DNA of 64,000 nt from Yaniella sp. (GCF_030453185.1 NZ_JAKDKW010000001.1:1-64000); one strand, 5' to 3'; shown: positions 20,602-31,473, numbered from the stretch's first letter. Notes: a model not told the origin generated them from the sequence alone. Translations and numbers: made by a program.

Positions 20602-23600
20602 ATGGCCCGTGGATCCAGCGCACAACGCGATGGTTTCGTACACCTGCATACCCACACCGAATATTCGATGTTGGATGGAGCAGCGAAACTCGATGATCTC
20701 TTTGCCGAGGCTAGTCGACTGGGTCAAGAAGCTCTGGCCATTACAGACCATGGGTATCTGTTCGGTGCCTTTGATTTTTGGAATAAGGCGCAGCAGCATG
20801 GCATTAAACCGATTATTGGGTTAGAAGCGTATCTAACACCGGGGCAGCAGCACCGGACGGATAAGACGAGAATACGGTGGGGAGACCCTGACCAGCGTTC
20901 AGACGACGTCTCGGGCGGTGGTGCGTATACACACATGACGCTGTTGTCCAAGAATAATACGGGTATGCATAACCTGTTTCGGATGGGGTCGCACGCCTCG
21001 CTCGACGCGGTCTACGCCAAATGGCCTCGAATCGACCGAGAACTGCTTAATGATTACTCCGAAGGAATTATTGGCACCACCGGCTGTCCATCCGGTGAAG
21101 TCCAAATCCGATTGCGTCTGGGCCAGTATCAAGAGGCTCTGGAAGCTGCGGCCGAATTTCGCGACATCTTTGGTAAAGAGAATTTCTACGTAGAGATCAT
21201 GCAGCACGGCCTCGAGTTAGAACGTCGTGTTTTTGGCGATCTCATTCAAATCTCCAAAGATCTCAATTTGCCGTTGGTTTCCACCAACGACCTGCACTAC
21301 ACCTACCAGCACGATGCCAAGCACCACGAAGCACTGCTTGCGCTGCAGTCTGGTTCAAAATTGAGTGAACCAACCTATGATGAGGGTGGTTCTCGGTTCG
21401 CATTTAGCGGTAACGATTTCTATCTGAAATCTGCGGCAGAAATGCGGTCATTGTTTTCGGAGTTCCCCGAAGCAGCCGATAATACGTTACTTATTGCCGA
21501 ACAGTGTGAAGTCAGTTTCGACACTGAAGCGAACTATATGCCGCGGTTCCCGACGCCTCCGGGCGAAGATGAAACCAGTTGGCTTATCAAGGAATTGAAC
21601 AGAGGGCTGCACGCGAGGTACCCCAGTGGTATCCCGGCCCACGTGCAGAAGCAGGCCGACTACGAACTCGATGTCATTATCAATATGGGCTTCCCAGGGT
21701 ATTTCCTGGTCGTAGCAGACTTTATCAACTGGGCAAAAGAGCAAGGTATACGCGTTGGCCCAGGACGCGGTTCGGGTGCAGGGTCTATGGTGGCCTTTGC
21801 GCTGCGTATTACCGAATTGGATCCGCTCGAGCACGGCCTTATTTTCGAACGGTTTCTGAACCCTGACCGTGTATCGATGCCAGACTTCGATGTGGACTTT
21901 GACGATCGTCGTCGCGGCGAAGTTATTGATTACGTCACAGAAAAATATGGTGACGAACGTGTGGCCATGATCGTGACATACGGAACCATTAAGACTAAGC
22001 AAGCGCTCAAAGACTCGGCCCGTGTCATGGGTAAGCCCTTTTCAATGGGCGAGCTGCTCACCAAGGCGCTTCCCCCAGCGGTCATGGCAAAAGATATTCC
22101 ACTGAGTGATATCGAAGATCCCGAGGCAGCTCGGTATTCCGAGGCCGGCGAGTTTCGCGAACTGCTACAAACTGATCCAGAAACCCAAGAGGTTTTTGAA
22201 ACCGCCAAAGGTATCGAAGGTCTGATCCGCCAGTGGGGCGTTCACGCCGCGGGCGTGATTATGTCTTCGGATCCTATCATCGACGTCATCCCGCTGATGC
22301 GACGGCTCGTTGATCGCCAAGTTATTACCCAGTTTGATTACCCGACAGCTGAGGCTCTCGGGCTCATCAAGATGGACTTTTTGGGGTTGCGTAACCTCAC
22401 GGTGATTTCTGATGCGGTTGAAAATATTGAACTCAACCGCGACTTCATCCTGGATCTTGAATCTTTGGAACTTGATGATAAAGCTTCGTATGAGTTGCTG
22501 GCGCGAGGGGATACCCTCGGCGTTTTTCAACTTGACGGCGGACCTATGCGTTCATTGCTGAAACTGATGCGCCCCGACAACTACGAAGATATTTCTGCGA
22601 CCCTAGCGCTGTATCGTCCGGGACCAATGGGTGCCAACTCCCACAACAACTATGCGCTGCGAAAAAATGGACTGCAAGAAGTTACACCGATCCACCCAGA
22701 GCTGGAAGAGCCTCTCAGCGAGATTCTCGGTGTAACCTACGGCCTGATTGTTTATCAGGAACAAGTTATGTCCATTGCACAAAAGGTGGCAGGTTATTCG
22801 CTGGGGCAAGCAGATATTCTGCGCCGTGCAATGGGTAAGAAGAAGAAATCTGAGCTGGATAAACAGTATGTGAGTTTCCAACAGGGCATGTTGGATAGTG
22901 GGTATTCACAAGAAGCAATTACCGCACTGTGGGATATTTTGCTGCCATTCTCGGACTACGCCTTTAACAAGGCGCACTCGGCGGCTTATGGATTGGTCTC
23001 ATACTGGACTGCCTATTTGAAGGCGCACTATCCAGCTGAATATATGGCCGCCTTGTTGACTTCGGTCTCGCACGATAAAGACAAACTGGCGTTATATCTT
23101 AACGAATGTCGGCGCATGCACATTACTGTTCTGCCACCCGATATCAATGAGTCAACGCAGAACTTTACGCCTGTCGGTAAGGACATCCGTTTCGGTATGG
23201 GCGCTGTACGAAACGTCGGAGCTCACGTTGTTGCAGGTATGGTGAAAGCCCGTGAGGAGCAAGGAGCTTTCACGTCGTTTCAGGATTTCTTCAAGAAGGT
23301 GCCGCAAGAGGTCTGTAGTAAGCGAACCATTGAATCTATGATCAAAGCCGGAGGCTTCGACTCACTGGATTACAGCCGTCGCGCCCTGCTTGCTGTGCAC
23401 GAGGAAGCGGTTGATTCTTCTGTTGTGCAGAAGCGACAGGAAGCGAACAACCAATTCGATTTCTTCTCGCTACTAGAAGAGGACGATAGCGCTATCGACA
23501 CTGGATTCGGTGTGACCGTACCGGATCTGCCCGAATGGGATAAGAAAACAAAGTTGGCTTTTGAACGTGAGATGATCGGCCTGTATGTGTCTGATCACCC

Positions 23601-24180
23601 GCTGCAGGGGCTGGAGCAAGTCATAGAGCAGCACGCTGACCACAGCGTGAGTCAGGTGCTGGATGATGAAGGTCCCGCAGACGGTTCATTTGTGACGATT
23701 TCAGGGCTTATCACTTCCCTAGAGCGTCGCGTAGCCAAAACGTCAGGCAACCCCTATGCTCGGGCCGAAGTTGAAGATTTCGGTGCTTCCATCGATGTGA
23801 TGTTCTTCGGTCGGGTGTATGAACCAATCTCTAGTGTGATTGCCGAAGACCTGGTGGTCTCAATCAAGGGGCGCGTCCAACGTCGTGACGACGGCTCGGT
23901 CGTCATCTCGGCTCAAGAGATGACGATTATTGATACCACAGATATGGGTGCTGGAGGTCCGCTGAACCTCACGATCCCTTCTTTCAAAGCCACCGAACCG
24001 CTCATCCGCCAGTTAGGTGATGTCTTGAGAGCACACTCAGGCACGACGGATGTGAATATTAAACTTGTTGGTAACCTGACGATGGAAATTATGCGGGTGG
24101 GACCACAATACAAGGTCTCACCCAATCCGGCGCTTTTTGGGGACCTGAAGGTACTGTTGGGGCCGGCCTGCTTGGAATAG
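20602..24180 (+). CDS. dnaE: DNA polymerase III alpha subunit
   Basis: FVHLHTHTEYSMLDG PHP domain; MPDFDVDFDD; 1192 aa. Confidence 0.97.
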   Translation: MARGSSAQRDGFVHLHTHTEYSMLDGAAKLDDLFAEASRLGQEALAITDHGYLFGAFDFWNKAQQHGIKPIIGLEAYLTPGQQHRTDKTRIRWGDPDQRSDDVSGGGAYTHMTLLSKNNTGMHNLFRMGSHASLDAVYAKWPRIDRELLNDYSEGIIGTTGCPSGEVQIRLRLGQYQEALEAAAEFRDIFGKENFYVEIMQHGLELERRVFGDLIQISKDLNLPLVSTNDLHYTYQHDAKHHEALLALQSGSKLSEPTYDEGGSRFAFSGNDFYLKSAAEMRSLFSEFPEAADNTLLIAEQCEVSFDTEANYMPRFPTPPGEDETSWLIKELNRGLHARYPSGIPAHVQKQADYELDVIINMGFPGYFLVVADFINWAKEQGIRVGPGRGSGAGSMVAFALRITELDPLEHGLIFERFLNPDRVSMPDFDVDFDDRRRGEVIDYVTEKYGDERVAMIVTYGTIKTKQALKDSARVMGKPFSMGELLTKALPPAVMAKDIPLSDIEDPEAARYSEAGEFRELLQTDPETQEVFETAKGIEGLIRQWGVHAAGVIMSSDPIIDVIPLMRRLVDRQVITQFDYPTAEALGLIKMDFLGLRNLTVISDAVENIELNRDFILDLESLELDDKASYELLARGDTLGVFQLDGGPMRSLLKLMRPDNYEDISATLALYRPGPMGANSHNNYALRKNGLQEVTPIHPELEEPLSEILGVTYGLIVYQEQVMSIAQKVAGYSLGQADILRRAMGKKKKSELDKQYVSFQQGMLDSGYSQEAITALWDILLPFSDYAFNKAHSAAYGLVSYWTAYLKAHYPAEYMAALLTSVSHDKDKLALYLNECRRMHITVLPPDINESTQNFTPVGKDIRFGMGAVRNVGAHVVAGMVKAREEQGAFTSFQDFFKKVPQEVCSKRTIESMIKAGGFDSLDYSRRALLAVHEEAVDSSVVQKRQEANNQFDFFSLLEEDDSAIDTGFGVTVPDLPEWDKKTKLAFEREMIGLYVSDHPLQGLEQVIEQHADHSVSQVLDDEGPADGSFVTISGLITSLERRVAKTSGNPYARAEVEDFGASIDVMFFGRVYEPISSVIAEDLVVSIKGRVQRRDDGSVVISAQEMTIIDTTDMGAGGPLNLTIPSFKATEPLIRQLGDVLRAHSGTTDVNIKLVGNLTMEIMRVGPQYKVSPNPALFGDLKVLLGPACLE

Positions 24181-24226
24181 CGTGAGGAAACGGAGTGCAG
24201 TGCGTCCGATGAAGTGAGCGGGCTTC

Positions 24227-24238
24227 ACTATATGTAGT
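24227..24238 (+). promoter_or_regulatory. Putative NrdR box 1
   Basis: ACTATATGTAGT near-palindrome upstream of nrdR. Confidence 0.65.
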
Positions 24239-24259
24239 AGTAGTTTGGGTTGAATTGCA

Positions 24260-24271
24260 ACTATATGTAGG
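24260..24271 (+). promoter_or_regulatory. Putative NrdR box 2
   Basis: ACTATATGTAGG, 33 bp (about 3 helical turns) from box 1. Confidence 0.65.
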
Positions 24272-24321
24272 ACTAGAATTTCTGATAGACCTATGTCGTA
24301 GAGAGGCTTCCTTCCCCCACC

Positions 24322-24807
24322 ATGCATTGTCCGTTTTGTCGACACGAAGAATCCCGAGTCGTTGATTCCCGCTCACTTGATGACGGGTCGGCGATTCGGC
24401 GTCGGCGTGAGTGCCGTTCGTGTGACAAACGGTTCACTACCATGGAGACGACATCTCTAAGCGTCATCAAACGTTCCGGCGTAGCCGAGGCGTTTGATCG
24501 TGCCAAAGTGGTCAACGGTGTGCGCAAAGCCTGTCAGGGCAGGCCGGTGGATAATGATGACCTGGCGAAACTGGCGCAGGAAGTTGAAGAAGCTATCCGA
24601 GCGACAGGTCACGCAGAAATTGACGCCCACGATGTTGGTCTTGCAATCCTAGGACCGCTGCGTCGTCTGGATAAGGTCGCGTATTTGCGGTTTGCGTCTG
24701 TATATCAGGATTTTGACAATCTTGACGACTTCGAAAAAGCCATCCACGACCTTCGGTCACGCCCTGAGGTACAAGAACCTCTGCAGGCGAAATTATTTAC
24801 CCGCTAA
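24322..24807 (+). CDS. nrdR: Transcriptional repressor NrdR
   Basis: [17 protein letters not shown] zinc ribbon, ATP-cone domain. Confidence 0.97.
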   Translation: MHCPFCRHEESRVVDSRSLDDGSAIRRRRECRSCDKRFTTMETTSLSVIKRSGVAEAFDRAKVVNGVRKACQGRPVDNDDLAKLAQEVEEAIRATGHAEIDAHDVGLAILGPLRRLDKVAYLRFASVYQDFDNLDDFEKAIHDLRSRPEVQEPLQAKLFTR

Positions 24808-24812
24808 AACTT

Positions 24813-24853
24813 CCGGTGGTGGACCTGGAAGGGGAAGCCAGGTCCACCACCGG
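24813..24853. terminator. Hairpin between convergent nrdR and map
   Basis: Perfect 16-bp arms CCGGTGGTGGACCTGG / CCAGGTCCACCACCGG, 9-nt loop. Confidence 0.75.
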
Positions 24854-24858
24854 TACAC

Positions 24859-25830
24859 CTATTCTGCGACCGTGAGAACCTCTGCGCCGTCGTTCGTTAC
24901 CACGATCGTGTGCTCAAACTGTGCACTGCGCTGTTTGTCTTTGGTCGTGACCGTCCAGCCGTCGTCCCAAAGATCCCAGGCAATACCACCAAGTGTGAGC
25001 ATCGGCTCGATGGTGAAGACCATACCCGGTTGCATTACTTCATTGTGACGGGGAGCGGTATCGTAGTGCGGCACGATGAGTCCGGAATGGAATTCCTTGC
25101 CGACACCGTGACCGACAAAATCCTCAACAACGCCGTAGCCGAACCGTTTCGCATAGGTTTCGATCACTCGACCGATCACATTAATTTCGCGGCCAGGCTT
25201 TACCGCTTTGATCGCACGCTCCAGAGCTTTTTCAGTACGCTCCACGAGGAGGCGCGATTCTTCATCCACGTTGCCCACTAAAAAGGTTTTGTTGTGGTCT
25301 CCGTGATAGCCGTCTTTATAGACAGTGATATCGATATTGATAATATCGCCGTCTTCCAAGACCGTGTCATCTGGGATGCCGTGACAGATCACTTCGTTCA
25401 GAGAAGTGGTCATGGATTTGGGGAATTCTTTATAACCTAGGGTGGAGGGCCATGCGTCCTGGGCGATGATGAACTCATGGCCGATACGGTCAAGTTCGGC
25501 TGTCGTAATGCCAGGTTGGATGTACTGTTCCACCAGATTCATCGCCTCGGCTGCAAGACGTCCCGCAGCTCGGATCTGCTCGATGCCTGCAGCATCGTAA
25601 ATATCACCGTGGAGGCCTTCAACCGCGTCCTTTTTGCCTACGTAGTCCGGCCGATCAATATGAGACGGGACTGGCAGTTGGGGAGCAATATAGCCTGGGG
25701 CGAGCCGTCCCTTGGGAGCCTTGGACCCGACTTCGGGTCGTGGCGGTGAATCAACCGGCAAATTGTGTGAGGCAGCCGAGCCAGGTTCAACTGTCTGGCG
25801 AGTATCGAGGTTGGGTGGTGTAAACGTCAT
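24859..25830 (-). CDS. map: Methionine aminopeptidase type I
   Basis: ICHGIPDD, VEDFVGHGVGKEFH, GMVFTIEPM; N-terminal extension. Confidence 0.95.
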   Translation of the reverse strand: MTFTPPNLDTRQTVEPGSAASHNLPVDSPPRPEVGSKAPKGRLAPGYIAPQLPVPSHIDRPDYVGKKDAVEGLHGDIYDAAGIEQIRAAGRLAAEAMNLVEQYIQPGITTAELDRIGHEFIIAQDAWPSTLGYKEFPKSMTTSLNEVICHGIPDDTVLEDGDIINIDITVYKDGYHGDHNKTFLVGNVDEESRLLVERTEKALERAIKAVKPGREINVIGRVIETYAKRFGYGVVEDFVGHGVGKEFHSGLIVPHYDTAPRHNEVMQPGMVFTIEPMLTLGGIAWDLWDDGWTVTTKDKQRSAQFEHTIVVTNDGAEVLTVAE

Positions 25831-25876
25831 GACTGTAGTCTATCTGGGCCCCGGGGTTATCTGGTATGAAAGTAGT

Positions 25877-26068
25877 ATGACTGACGAAAAACGCTACTGG
25901 TACAACGTCAAGACCGGCGAAGTCGAAGACGGCCCGCAATCGATGGGCAAAGACCGTATTGGTCCCTTTGCTACTCGCGACGAAGCCGCCAATGCGCTGG
26001 CAACCTATGAACAACGCAACCGTTCCTGGGATGAAGAGGACGAAGACGACGATTGGGGATTGATCTAA
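25877..26068 (+). CDS. Small SPOR-like hypothetical protein
   Basis: MTDEKRYWYNVKTGEVEDGPQSMGKDRIGPFATRDEAANAL; ATG 25877 avoids overlap with map. Confidence 0.75.
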   Translation: MTDEKRYWYNVKTGEVEDGPQSMGKDRIGPFATRDEAANALATYEQRNRSWDEEDEDDDWGLI

Positions 26069-26898
26069 AAGCTGTGATCCTCGTCCGGGAAATCTGACTT
26101 GAGGACGTCTTCGCGGTAGTTTTTTGCGGCGTCAGATAAAACCCTGCCGACATCCGCGTACTGCTTGACGAACGACGGAACACGCCCTTGATTCAAGCCA
26201 AAGGCGTCCTGCCAGACTAAGACCTGTCCGGTGGTGGCGTTGCCAGCACCGATCCCAATTGTTGGGATGGTTAGTGCTTCGTCGACGGCGGCTGCAACGT
26301 CGGCCGGAACCATTTCCATTAATAACATCACTGCACCGGCATCCTGGAGCGCTAGGGCTTCCTGGACCATATGTGTTGCAGCATCGTCCTGGCGTCCTTG
26401 GACCCGGTACCCACCGAGTACATGCTCGGATTGAGGAGTGAAACCAGTGTGAGCAACAACCGGGACTCCAGCAGCGGTAAGCGCTTGGATGTGGGGGACA
26501 TACTCAATGCCACCTTCCATCTTAACCGCAGAGATTCCGGTTTCTTTCACGAGTCGAATGCCTGAGGCGACAGCTTGTTCAACGGACTCTTCGTAGGACC
26601 CAAACGGTAGATCGGCCAGCACCAATGCGCGTTCGGTACCGGCCACGACTGCTTTGGAGAACGTGATCATGTCGTCCATGGTCACGCCAAGTGTCGAGTT
26701 CTGACCTTGGACAACGTTGCCTAATGAGTCACCGATCAGCAGGGTTTCAATTCCGGCGTCGTCAAAAATTGCGGCGGTCATTGCGTCGTAACACGTGAGC
26801 ATCGCAAACTTGCCGCCGGCCTCCTTGATTTGTTGGAAATGTACGGTGCGGTATCGGGCGGGGGTCTTTTTCAAAACTGAATACGGGGTATCAACCAT
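26065..26898 (-). CDS. panB: 3-methyl-2-oxobutanoate hydroxymethyltransferase
   Basis: MLTCYDAMTAAIFDDAG, LIGDSLGNVVQG, KMEGG, GIGAGNATTGQVLV. Confidence 0.95.
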   Translation of the reverse strand: MVDTPYSVLKKTPARYRTVHFQQIKEAGGKFAMLTCYDAMTAAIFDDAGIETLLIGDSLGNVVQGQNSTLGVTMDDMITFSKAVVAGTERALVLADLPFGSYEESVEQAVASGIRLVKETGISAVKMEGGIEYVPHIQALTAAGVPVVAHTGFTPQSEHVLGGYRVQGRQDDAATHMVQEALALQDAGAVMLLMEMVPADVAAAVDEALTIPTIGIGAGNATTGQVLVWQDAFGLNQGRVPSFVKQYADVGRVLSDAAKNYREDVLKSDFPDEDHSF

Positions 26899-26974
26899 GC
26901 CAATAGTCTAACGTCACATTGCTATCCTGGTAGGAGACCCAACAAATTGTCAGGACGAAAGTGACCTCGATACC

Positions 26975-28315
26975 ATGGATCGCCAGCAAGAATATGTTTT
27001 ACGCACTCTGGAAGACCGCGATGTACGGTTTATCCGGCTGTGGTTCACCGATGTCGTCGGAGCGCTGAAGTCTGTGGCATTGGCGCCAGCCGAAGTGGAA
27101 TACGCGTTCTCCGAAGGACTCGGTTTCGACGGTTCGTCCATTGACGGATTCACCCGAATATTTGAATCGGATATGCTCCTGCAACCCGACCCCACGACAT
27201 TTCAAATTTTGCCCTGGCGGGGGGACGAAGAACAAACATCCCGCATGTTTTGCGATGTGAAGATGCCCGACGGAGAACCCTCGATGGCAGACCCACGTCA
27301 TGTATTACGCCGAACACTGGATCACGCCGCCGATATGGGATTCAGCTGCTATCTTCACCCCGAAATAGAGTTCTATTTGTTTAAAGCCGGTCAAAAGGAT
27401 GATCAGGGAGCCCCTGTCCCGGTGGATCAAGCCGGTTATTTTGATCATGTTCCAGGCGGTGTCGCACAGGATTTTCGACGCGAAGCAGTGTCGATGCTTG
27501 AGGCCGTCGGGATTTCGGTGGAGTTTTCACACCACGAAGCTGGTTCGGGCCAAAATGAGATTGACCTACGTGCAACCGACGCCATGTCAACCGCCGATAA
27601 CATCATGACGGCGCGAACCGTCATTAAGGAAGTGGCCACGCTACAGGACTTACACGCCACGTTTATGCCAAAACCCTTGGGAACACAGCCGGGTTCTGCA
27701 TTGCACACGCACTTTTCGCTCTTCGAATCAGACTCAAATGCCTTCCACGAACCCGGTGCGGAATACCAACTGTCCACCACCGCACGCCGCTTCATCGCCG
27801 GTATCTTGAAATATTCTCCGGAGATCACCGCTGTGACGCACCAGTTCGTGAACTCCTATAAGCGCCTATGGGGTGGCCGCGAGGCGCCCTCCTATGTTTC
27901 CTGGGGCCATAATAACCGTTCGGCTCTGGTACGCATTCCACTGCATAAACCCAATAAGGCAGGCTCAGCACGTATTGAATACCGTGGCATCGATGCGGCA
28001 GCCAATCCGTATCTTGCATACGCACTGCTTATTTCTGCGGGGCTGAAAGGGATTGAAGAGGAATACGAACTTGATGAAGCTGCCGAGGATGACATCGGGG
28101 AACTCACGGCTCGCGAACGAATCCTCATGAGGCACGATTCGCTGCCGACCACGCTGCACGGCGCGCTGGGGGTCCTAGAAGAATCAGAATTTGTAGCCGA
28201 TGTCCTGGGCGAAACGGTGTTCCAGTCTGTGTTGCGGACGAAACGGGCAGAGTGGGATGAATATCGTGTCAACGTGTCACCGTTTGAGATCCGTCGCTAC
28301 ATGGATGCGATATGA
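26975..28315 (+). CDS. glnA2: Glutamine synthetase (GlnA2-like)
   Basis: GFDGSSIDGF, PKPLGTQPGSALHTHFSLF, adjacent to glnE; lacks the NLYxLPPEE adenylylation motif. Confidence 0.9.
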   Translation: MDRQQEYVLRTLEDRDVRFIRLWFTDVVGALKSVALAPAEVEYAFSEGLGFDGSSIDGFTRIFESDMLLQPDPTTFQILPWRGDEEQTSRMFCDVKMPDGEPSMADPRHVLRRTLDHAADMGFSCYLHPEIEFYLFKAGQKDDQGAPVPVDQAGYFDHVPGGVAQDFRREAVSMLEAVGISVEFSHHEAGSGQNEIDLRATDAMSTADNIMTARTVIKEVATLQDLHATFMPKPLGTQPGSALHTHFSLFESDSNAFHEPGAEYQLSTTARRFIAGILKYSPEITAVTHQFVNSYKRLWGGREAPSYVSWGHNNRSALVRIPLHKPNKAGSARIEYRGIDAAANPYLAYALLISAGLKGIEEEYELDEAAEDDIGELTARERILMRHDSLPTTLHGALGVLEESEFVADVLGETVFQSVLRTKRAEWDEYRVNVSPFEIRRYMDAI

Positions 28316-31300
28316 GTGTGAGTCAACTTCGGTTGCTCTCTACGGGACTCCGAGATGGCGCCCGAGCTGAGTCGCTGCTGCAATCTGCTGAGCTTGCAGA
28401 CCAAGACCAAGAAAACCTCCTGAGCCAGTTGGCGGTCGCGCCGGACCCCGATCAGGCGTTATTGCTGCTCATCCGTTTACTCGAGCGAGATGTCTCGATT
28501 GGGAAACTGGTGGCCGATGGCCGGGCAAAGCCATTGCTGCGCTTACTTGGTGCTTCCGAGGCCCTCGGCGAGTTTCTGATCCGTCGGCCCGAACATATCG
28601 ATATCTTCAGCAACCCCGATGCCGCATCCACGCCAGCAAGCGGGGGACTGGCGGACGATAGCGGCGAGTTAAAAGCCGCTGACGCACAGCTGCGCGCCGT
28701 CTTATTGCGTGCCGTTGGTGCTGACCCTGACGCCCAGCAGCCCGTTGCGAGCGTCACCGGAAAAGACGCTGCCGTTGTCTTGCGTACCGAGTATCGGCGT
28801 CAGCTGGTCGCCATCACGGTGCAAGATCTTATGTCAGCTGATCCCGTGACACTACAGCCCATTGTCTCGGTATGGCTCTCAGACCTTGCCACCGCCACCC
28901 TTGAAGCTGCCCTTGCCGTATCGCGGGCCGAAGCCCAAACGCGGCACGAGCACACGGACGATGTTGAGCTGACCGTTGTGGCCATGGGTAAATGTGGTGC
29001 CCGCGAACTGAATTACTTCTCAGACGTCGACGTCATCTTCGTGCACGATCTTGTCGAAGATTCCACGTTGTCTCCAGAAGCAGCGGCCGATATCGCTGTC
29101 GATCTGGCCGCTGGGATTTCCACGGTGATCACTCAGCCTGCACGCGAAGCTGGCCTGTGGGAAGTTGACACCAACCTGCGGCCTGAAGGACAGGACGGTG
29201 TCTTATCTCGGACTATTGCCTCGCATCTGGAGTACTACCAGCGCTGGGCCCACACCTGGGAATTCCAAGCACTGCTGAAAGCTCGACCCGTTGCAGGTGC
29301 GCTGCCCTTGGGCCAGCGCTACCTCGATGTCCTGGGACCGATGATCTGGCAGGCATCCACGCGGCCCGGCTTCGTCCGTCAAGTGCAGCGCATGCGTAAT
29401 CGGGTTATTGACCACATCGACCACCAGCAACGTCAGCGTGAAATCAAGCTCGGCCCTGGCGGGCTTCGCGACGTCGAGTTTCCCGCACAGTTGTTGCAAC
29501 TGGTGCACGGCAAAACCGATCCAGAACTGCGCGTTCGGGCCACAGAAGATGCGCTGGATGCGCTGCAAGCCAACAGCTATATCGGCCCGAGTGATGCCCA
29601 AGTCATGGCTAGCAACTATCGGTTCCTACGACTGATTGAACATCGCGTGCAGCTGGTACAACTGCGACGTACCCACATGATGCCCGATGATGAAGAAGAA
29701 TTGCGAAGCCTGGCGCGCGGGGTTCGCCCCATGGACGGTGGTTGGCCTAAAGATTATCAACAACTCGTCAAGGCCTGGCAGGCCACCGTACGTTCCAACC
29801 GCACACTGTTTGAACGGATATTCTATCGCCCGTTGCTGCCGACAACCGCAGCACTCTCAACCGACGACGCACGGCTCACCCCTGAAGCAGCCACCGCGAG
29901 GTTGGCGGCACTGGGCTACCGTGACCCAACCGGCGCAGTCCGGCACATTGAATCACTCACCTCAGGAGTCTCCAGGCAAGCGAAACTGCAACGCCAAATT
30001 TTGCCGGCGATGCTGGGATGGTTAGCGTCGGGCCCCGACCCCGACGGTGGGCTGTTAGGTTTTCGGAAACTCAGCGAGTCGGTGGGCGGCTCGCACTGGT
30101 ACCTCCACATGTTGCGCGACTCCTCGGCTGCCGGTGAGCGTCTAGCCCACGTGCTGTCCTCTTCGCGTTATATCGCCGATATGTTGGAGCACACCCCGCA
30201 GTCCGCAGCCTGGATGGACCGGGACCAAGACTTGATGCCGCTGAGCTTGGCTACGTTGCAAACCGAAATATCAGCTTTGCTGCGTCGTCATCCGCATCTG
30301 CCAGATGCAGCGCGCTACATTCGGCTGGTGCGCCGTCGTGAAGGACTGCGCATTAGCCTTGCCGACGCCTGCGGCCTCATTGAGCAGCAGCAGGTTTCGG
30401 AAGCCCTCGCAGCTGCCGACCAAGCGTCGGTTGAAGCTCTGCTAGATGTTGTCCATGACCACGTAGAACAAAAATGGGGCGGAGAGGCAGCGCCCGCGAA
30501 TGTTGCGGTGATCGCTATGGGGCGCCAGGGAGGTTGCGAAGCCGGATATGGTTCCGATGTTGATGTGATGTTCGTGCACCAACCCGCACCAGGCGTTGCG
30601 CCGGCTGAAGCGACGCGCTTTAGCGTGGAAGTTGCCAAAGCCCTCATCAGCTTCATGAAGATGCCGACTCGGCCCCCAATTGTGTTGGAACCAATACTGG
30701 AAATCGACGCCGACCTACGCCCCGAAGGCCGCCGGGGTCCACTGGTGCGCTCACTTGATTCGTATAAGGCATACTTCGAACAGTGGGCGGATACCTGGGA
30801 AGTTCAGGCACTGCTGAAAGCACGCCCGTTGGCGGGCGCCCAATACCTGCTTGATGAATTCATGGAGTGGGCTGACTCAGTCCGGTATACCCACGGGCTC
30901 AACAGTGTCCAAGAACAGGCGATTCAACGTATGAAGGCACGGGTCGAGGCTGAACGCTTGCCGCGCGGCGCGGAACCTACACGACACATAAAACTTGGCC
31001 GAGGGGGACTGACTGACGTCGAGTGGCTTGCCCAGACGCTCCAGCTGAAATACACGCCTGACTATCCAGCATTGCGAACCACCAACACACTCGATGCTTT
31101 AGAAGCCGCTAAAGAGGCTGAGCTACTGGATGCTGAGGATGCCGATATTTTGATAGCGGCATGGAGCTTCGCTACCAGAATTCGTTCGGGAATTGTCATC
31201 TCGTCAGCGAAATCTTCTGACGTGCTGCCCACGAATCGGGAACAACTCGAAGCCCTGGCTCGCTGGACCGGCTATGACTCAGGTGAAGTCGGGGAATTCG

Positions 31301-31401
31301 AGGACGATTACCTGCGGATCACCCGACATGCTCGCGCCGTATTTGAACGTGTGTTCTACGGGATGTCGCCGAAGCGTTCCTCACGGTCACACGAAAGCTA
31401 G
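28312..31401 (+). CDS. glnE: Bifunctional glutamine synthetase adenylyltransferase/deadenylase
   Basis: Two nucleotidyltransferase modules (GCGA..NYFSDVDVIF-type; GYGSDVDVMF), 1029 aa; ATGA overlap with glnA2. Confidence 0.96.
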   Translation: MSVSQLRLLSTGLRDGARAESLLQSAELADQDQENLLSQLAVAPDPDQALLLLIRLLERDVSIGKLVADGRAKPLLRLLGASEALGEFLIRRPEHIDIFSNPDAASTPASGGLADDSGELKAADAQLRAVLLRAVGADPDAQQPVASVTGKDAAVVLRTEYRRQLVAITVQDLMSADPVTLQPIVSVWLSDLATATLEAALAVSRAEAQTRHEHTDDVELTVVAMGKCGARELNYFSDVDVIFVHDLVEDSTLSPEAAADIAVDLAAGISTVITQPAREAGLWEVDTNLRPEGQDGVLSRTIASHLEYYQRWAHTWEFQALLKARPVAGALPLGQRYLDVLGPMIWQASTRPGFVRQVQRMRNRVIDHIDHQQRQREIKLGPGGLRDVEFPAQLLQLVHGKTDPELRVRATEDALDALQANSYIGPSDAQVMASNYRFLRLIEHRVQLVQLRRTHMMPDDEEELRSLARGVRPMDGGWPKDYQQLVKAWQATVRSNRTLFERIFYRPLLPTTAALSTDDARLTPEAATARLAALGYRDPTGAVRHIESLTSGVSRQAKLQRQILPAMLGWLASGPDPDGGLLGFRKLSESVGGSHWYLHMLRDSSAAGERLAHVLSSSRYIADMLEHTPQSAAWMDRDQDLMPLSLATLQTEISALLRRHPHLPDAARYIRLVRRREGLRISLADACGLIEQQQVSEALAAADQASVEALLDVVHDHVEQKWGGEAAPANVAVIAMGRQGGCEAGYGSDVDVMFVHQPAPGVAPAEATRFSVEVAKALISFMKMPTRPPIVLEPILEIDADLRPEGRRGPLVRSLDSYKAYFEQWADTWEVQALLKARPLAGAQYLLDEFMEWADSVRYTHGLNSVQEQAIQRMKARVEAERLPRGAEPTRHIKLGRGGLTDVEWLAQTLQLKYTPDYPALRTTNTLDALEAAKEAELLDAEDADILIAAWSFATRIRSGIVISSAKSSDVLPTNREQLEALARWTGYDSGEVGEFEDDYLRITRHARAVFERVFYGMSPKRSSRSHES

Positions 31402-31430
31402 GCTCGCTGAATGACACAGCCCCAAAAGAA

Positions 31431-31459
31431 CGGCCCTCCAACTCTGAGTTGAAGGGCCG
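31431..31459. terminator. Bidirectional hairpin between glnE and LLM gene
   Basis: CGGCCCTCCAACTC...GAGTTGAAGGGCCG; T-rich run on minus-strand side. Confidence 0.65.
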
Positions 31460-31473
31460 CAGATTGCCGGTGT

